A stretch of 9,492 nucleotides of DNA from CAIVPM01 sp049242885 (GTDB lineage: Bacteria > Bacteroidota > Bacteroidia > Chitinophagales > Chitinophagaceae): contig JBMLOQ010000124.1 of the NCBI GenBank assembly GCA_049242885.1, positions 1 to 9,492 on the forward strand, given 5' to 3'. The notes beneath the pieces are model-generated. The model was not told the origin of the DNA, did no database searches, and saw nothing but the letters and a program-made list of their open reading frames with translations. Below are positions 6,671-9,492 of this stretch, in pieces; position 1 is the stretch's first letter; each line of letters opens with the position of its first letter. The translations under genes were made by a program, and so were the position numbers.

Positions 6671-8608
6671 ATGAATTATCCTTATCAAATAAAATCATTA
6701 GAGCAATACAACCAAGATTATAAAAAAAGTGTTGAAAGTCCAAATGATTTTTGGAGCAACATTGCCGAACACTTTATTTGGCGTAAAAAATGGGATAGTG
6801 TTTTAAATTGGAATTTTACAGAACCAAAAATTGAATGGTTTGCTGGGGGAAAATTAAACATAACCGAAAACTGTATTGATAGACATTTACAAGAACTTGG
6901 TGATAAGCCTGCAATAATTTGGGAGCCAAATAATCCAGAAGAAAGAGTACGTATTGTAACTTATAATCGTTTGCACAAAAGAGTTTGCCAGTTTGCACAA
7001 GTTTTAAAAAACAATGGAGTTAAAAAAGGTGATAGGGTTTGCATTTATATGGGTATGGTGCCAGAATTGGCCTATGCTGTTTTAGGATGTGCAAGAATTG
7101 GTGCTATACATAGTGTAATTTTTGGAGGTTTTAGTGCTCAAAGTATTGCTGATAGATTAGAAGATGCCCAAGCCGAATACATTATTACCTGCGATGGTGC
7201 TTACAGGGGCGAAAAAATAATTCCTTTAAAGAATGTGATTGATGATGCTTTAGTAGGCAATAAAACTGTAAAAAAAGTAATTGTTTATACAAGAACTAGA
7301 ACGCCAGTAAGCATGATAAAAGGCAGAGACCTTTGGTGGGAAGATGAAATGGAATTTGCCGAACACCAAGTTGAAAAAGAGGGTGTAGTTACTTTTGAAC
7401 CAGAAGTGATGGATGCCGAAGATCCATTGTTTATATTATATACATCTGGCTCTACAGGTAAACCAAAAGGTGTAGTACATTCAACAGCTGGTTATATGAT
7501 TTGGGCAAACTACACTTTTGTTAATGCTTTTCAGTATCAAAAAGGAGATGTACATTTTTGTACTGCAGATATTGGATGGATTACAGGTCATACATATATA
7601 CTATATGGACCATTAAGTGCTGGTGCAACTTCTTTAATGTTTGAAGGAGTACCTACTTACCCAGACGCTGGTAGATTTTGGGAAATTGTAGACAAGCATA
7701 AAGTAAATATTTTATACACAGCTCCTACTGCTATTAGAAGTTTAATGGGCTTTGGATTGCTTCCTTTAGGTGGCAAAAATTTAAGCAGTTTAAAAACATT
7801 AGGAACCGTTGGAGAACCCATTAATGAAGAAGCTTGGCATTGGTACAACGAACATATAGGCAAAGAAAAATGCCCTATAATCGACACTTGGTGGCAAACA
7901 GAAACTGGTGGCTGCCTTATTACCAATCTTGCAGGGGTTACACCATCAAAACCTAGCTGGGCAACCTTGCCTATGCCAGGTGTGCAACCCATTTTGGTAG
8001 ATGAAAATGGAAATGAGATAACTGAAAAAGACGAAAATGGAATTACAAAAGGAAATCTTTGCATTAAAGCTCCTTGGCCTGGTATTTTAAGAACCACTTG
8101 GGGCGACCATGAACGTTGCAGAACAAATTATTTTGCTACTTATCCTAATGTATATTTTACTGGCGATGGTGCACTTAAAGATGAAGATGGTAACTTTAGA
8201 ATTACAGGTCGTGTAGATGACGTTTTAAATGTAAGTGGCCACAGAATAGGTACTGCTGAAGTTGAAAATGCTATAAATATGCATGCAGGTGTGGTAGAAA
8301 GTGCAGTGGTTGGCTACCCTCACGATATTAAAGGACAAGGTATTTATGCTTTTGTAATTTGTACAAGCCACCATGACGATGAAGAACAAACTCGCAAAAA
8401 CTTATTGCAAACCGTTACCAGAATTATTGGAGCAATTGCAAAGCCCGATAAAATTCAATTTGTAAAAGGTTTACCCAAAACAAGAAGTGGTAAAATAATG
8501 AGGCGAATTTTAAGAAAAATTGCCGAAGGCGAAGTTGCCAACATTGGCGATACCAGCACTTTGCTTGACCCCTCTGTTGTTGAAGATATTATTGGTGGAA
8601 AATTGTAA
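6671..8608 (+). CDS. acs: Acetyl-CoA synthetase (acetate--CoA ligase, AMP-forming)
   Basis: A 645-residue cytoplasmic enzyme that turns acetate, ATP and CoA into acetyl-CoA, AMP and pyrophosphate via acetyl-AMP. The length fits the family (652 in Salmonella). Visible elements are the N-terminal ACS domain (about 15-80), the P-loop YTSGSTGKPKG (257-267), the acetate-pocket and adenylate motif DTWWQTETGG (405-414), YFTGDG with D499, R514 in ITGRVDD, R525 in SGHRIG, and the C-terminal catalytic lysine K608 in PKTRSGK. These correspond to Salmonella D500, R515, R526 and K609 with an offset of one. K608 is the site acetylated by Pat-type enzymes in other bacteria, so such control is possible here, though no acetyltransferase is in the window. 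The start at 6671 gives the usual N-terminus. It is the first gene of a probable two-gene operon with the PhzF-family gene. The enzyme looks intact. Confidence 0.97.
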   Translation: MNYPYQIKSLEQYNQDYKKSVESPNDFWSNIAEHFIWRKKWDSVLNWNFTEPKIEWFAGGKLNITENCIDRHLQELGDKPAIIWEPNNPEERVRIVTYNRLHKRVCQFAQVLKNNGVKKGDRVCIYMGMVPELAYAVLGCARIGAIHSVIFGGFSAQSIADRLEDAQAEYIITCDGAYRGEKIIPLKNVIDDALVGNKTVKKVIVYTRTRTPVSMIKGRDLWWEDEMEFAEHQVEKEGVVTFEPEVMDAEDPLFILYTSGSTGKPKGVVHSTAGYMIWANYTFVNAFQYQKGDVHFCTADIGWITGHTYILYGPLSAGATSLMFEGVPTYPDAGRFWEIVDKHKVNILYTAPTAIRSLMGFGLLPLGGKNLSSLKTLGTVGEPINEEAWHWYNEHIGKEKCPIIDTWWQTETGGCLITNLAGVTPSKPSWATLPMPGVQPILVDENGNEITEKDENGITKGNLCIKAPWPGILRTTWGDHERCRTNYFATYPNVYFTGDGALKDEDGNFRITGRVDDVLNVSGHRIGTAEVENAINMHAGVVESAVVGYPHDIKGQGIYAFVICTSHHDDEEQTRKNLLQTVTRIIGAIAKPDKIQFVKGLPKTRSGKIMRRILRKIAEGEVANIGDTSTLLDPSVVEDIIGGKL

Positions 8609-8617
8609 ACTTTAAAA

Positions 8618-9406
8618 ATGACTTTAAAAATTTATCAGGTAGATGCATTTACAAACAAAGTATTTTCAGGAAATCCAGCAGCTGTTTGCCCTTTAGATGC
8701 TTGGTTGCCCGATGATATAATGCAAAAAATAGCCAACGAAAACAACCTTGCCGAAACAGTTTTTTATGTTTACCATAACCATCAATACGAAATAAGGTGG
8801 TTTACACCTTTGGTTGAGGTTGATTTGTGTGGCCATGCAACCTTGGCTGCTGCTTATGTATTATTTAATATAGAAGGCTTTAATAACGCTATCATTCCAT
8901 TTTATTCACCACGAAGTGGTGCCTTACCAGTTGAAAAAAAAGGAACCTTATTAACTTTAAACTTCCCAACAGATAGTTTAGAAAAAACGGATTATAGTGA
9001 CGCTTTTAGCACTTGCTTTACCACAAAACCAATAGAAATTTATAAAGGCAAAACTGATTATATGCTTGTTTTTGCCAACCAAGCAGAAATTGAAAATATT
9101 GAACCCAATTTTACTGAAATTAATAAGCTGCCTTGCAGAGGGGTAATTGCTACTGCAAAAGGGAATGAAGTTGATTTTGTATCGAGATTTTTTGCCCCAC
9201 AATGTGGTGTAAATGAAGATCCTGTTACAGGCAGTGCACATACAACATTAACTCCTTACTGGGCAAAGCAACTTGGCAAAAACCAAATGTGTGCTATACA
9301 ACTATCTCCAAGAAAGGGATTTTTAGAATGTACTTTTAAAGGCGATAGAGTTGAAATTAGTGGTGAGGCAAAATTGTATTTAAAAGGGGAGATATATATT
9401 AATTAG
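8618..9406 (+). CDS. PhzF family isomerase-like protein
   Basis: A 262-residue protein of the PhzF family, which has the diaminopimelate-epimerase fold with two similar halves. The N-terminal half has VDAFT (8-12), SGNPAAV (17-23), NNLAETVF (42-49) with the likely catalytic E46, and DLCGHATLA (69-77). The C-terminal half has NEDPVTGSAH (199-208). E46, H73, D201 and S206 match the active-site set of Pseudomonas PhzF (E45, H74, D208, S213). PhzF isomerises a dihydro-hydroxyanthranilate in phenazine synthesis, but no other phenazine genes are here, and most bacterial members of this family have unknown substrates, so phenazine production should not be inferred. The start lies 9 bases after the acs stop without a Shine-Dalgarno sequence, which suggests co-transcription. 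It appears full length. Confidence 0.9.
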   Translation: MTLKIYQVDAFTNKVFSGNPAAVCPLDAWLPDDIMQKIANENNLAETVFYVYHNHQYEIRWFTPLVEVDLCGHATLAAAYVLFNIEGFNNAIIPFYSPRSGALPVEKKGTLLTLNFPTDSLEKTDYSDAFSTCFTTKPIEIYKGKTDYMLVFANQAEIENIEPNFTEINKLPCRGVIATAKGNEVDFVSRFFAPQCGVNEDPVTGSAHTTLTPYWAKQLGKNQMCAIQLSPRKGFLECTFKGDRVEISGEAKLYLKGEIYIN

Positions 9407-9423
9407 TTTTTGAGTTATCTGCT

Positions 9424-9452
9424 GCTGTAGGGTTGTTTTAAACAACAACAGC
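9424..9452 (+). terminator. Stem-loop after the PhzF gene, possible terminator
   Basis: GCTGT (9424-9428) pairs with ACAGC (9448-9452), and after a small internal loop GTTGTT (9432-9437) pairs with AACAAC (9441-9446) around a TTA loop. It begins 18 bases after the stop codon, as a terminator would. It is followed by A-rich rather than T-rich sequence, so it is not a canonical intrinsic terminator and may instead stabilise the mRNA 3' end. Confidence 0.4.
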
Positions 9453-9477
9453 GAAAAAATTATAATCATTTTATATT

Positions 9478-9491
9478 GCAGCAAATGCTGC
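9478..9491. terminator. Second stem-loop at the right edge
   Basis: GCAGCA pairs perfectly with TGCTGC around AA (or a 5-bp stem with a 4-base loop). The window ends one base later, so a following T-tract cannot be checked. It may be the real terminator of the acs operon or of a gene beyond the edge. Confidence 0.35.
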
Positions 9492-9492
9492 T

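Noticed and set aside
7657..8097. Minus-strand frame of 146 codons inside acs
   Set aside because: It is antisense to the most conserved part of acetyl-CoA synthetase. Constraint from the real gene explains the open frame.
8978..9241. Minus-strand frame of 87 codons inside the PhzF-family gene
   Set aside because: It is antisense to an intact conserved gene, with no start signals or recognisable domain.
8618..9406. Evidence for phenazine production
   Set aside because: Only a PhzF-family homologue is present. The family is broad, and no phzA/B/D/E/G genes are in the window.

Overview
The window looks like a chromosomal segment of a low-GC member of the Bacteroidota, probably Chitinophagales or a close relative. 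The signs are three proteins or domains typical of the phylum (a PorZ-like protein, a T9SS type A sorting domain, a DUF1800/DUF1501 pair), promoter boxes of the TTTG / TAnnTTTG class used by the Bacteroidota primary sigma factor, start codons without a Shine-Dalgarno sequence, and AT-rich spacers. The exact taxon is an inference.

Left part (about 1-480, minus strand): there is no protein gene here. Three near-identical promoter units with a period of 103-109 bases point leftward. Each has a -33 box, a 19-base spacer, a TAnnTTTG-type -7 box and a conserved GCACTCC start region. Downstream of them lie a small stem-loop and a boxA-like antitermination motif. This is the layout of a ribosomal RNA operon control region, so a 16S rRNA gene is expected just beyond the left edge, read on the minus strand. 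Positions 480-978 hold AT-rich spacer without a convincing gene.

Middle part (979-6588, minus strand): in order of transcription there is a PorZ-like beta-propeller protein of the type IX secretion system (T9SS), then a DUF1800 protein, then a DUF1501 protein that ends in a T9SS sorting domain. DUF1800 and DUF1501 are 29 bases apart and are probably co-transcribed. PorZ is separated from them by 115 bases that contain a candidate promoter. The set joins a component of the T9SS surface-attachment machinery to a likely T9SS cargo. The function of the DUF1800/DUF1501 pair is not known.

Right part (6671-9406, plus strand): diverging from porZ is acs, a full-length acetyl-CoA synthetase with all key residues, followed after 9 bases by a PhzF-family isomerase-like enzyme. 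Stem-loops follow the second gene up to the right edge.

The protein genes are ordinary for the phylum and none appears broken. The most informative items beyond the genes are the triple rRNA-type promoter array, a possible leaderless porZ transcript, and the neighbourhood of PorZ with a sorting-domain-tagged DUF1501 protein.
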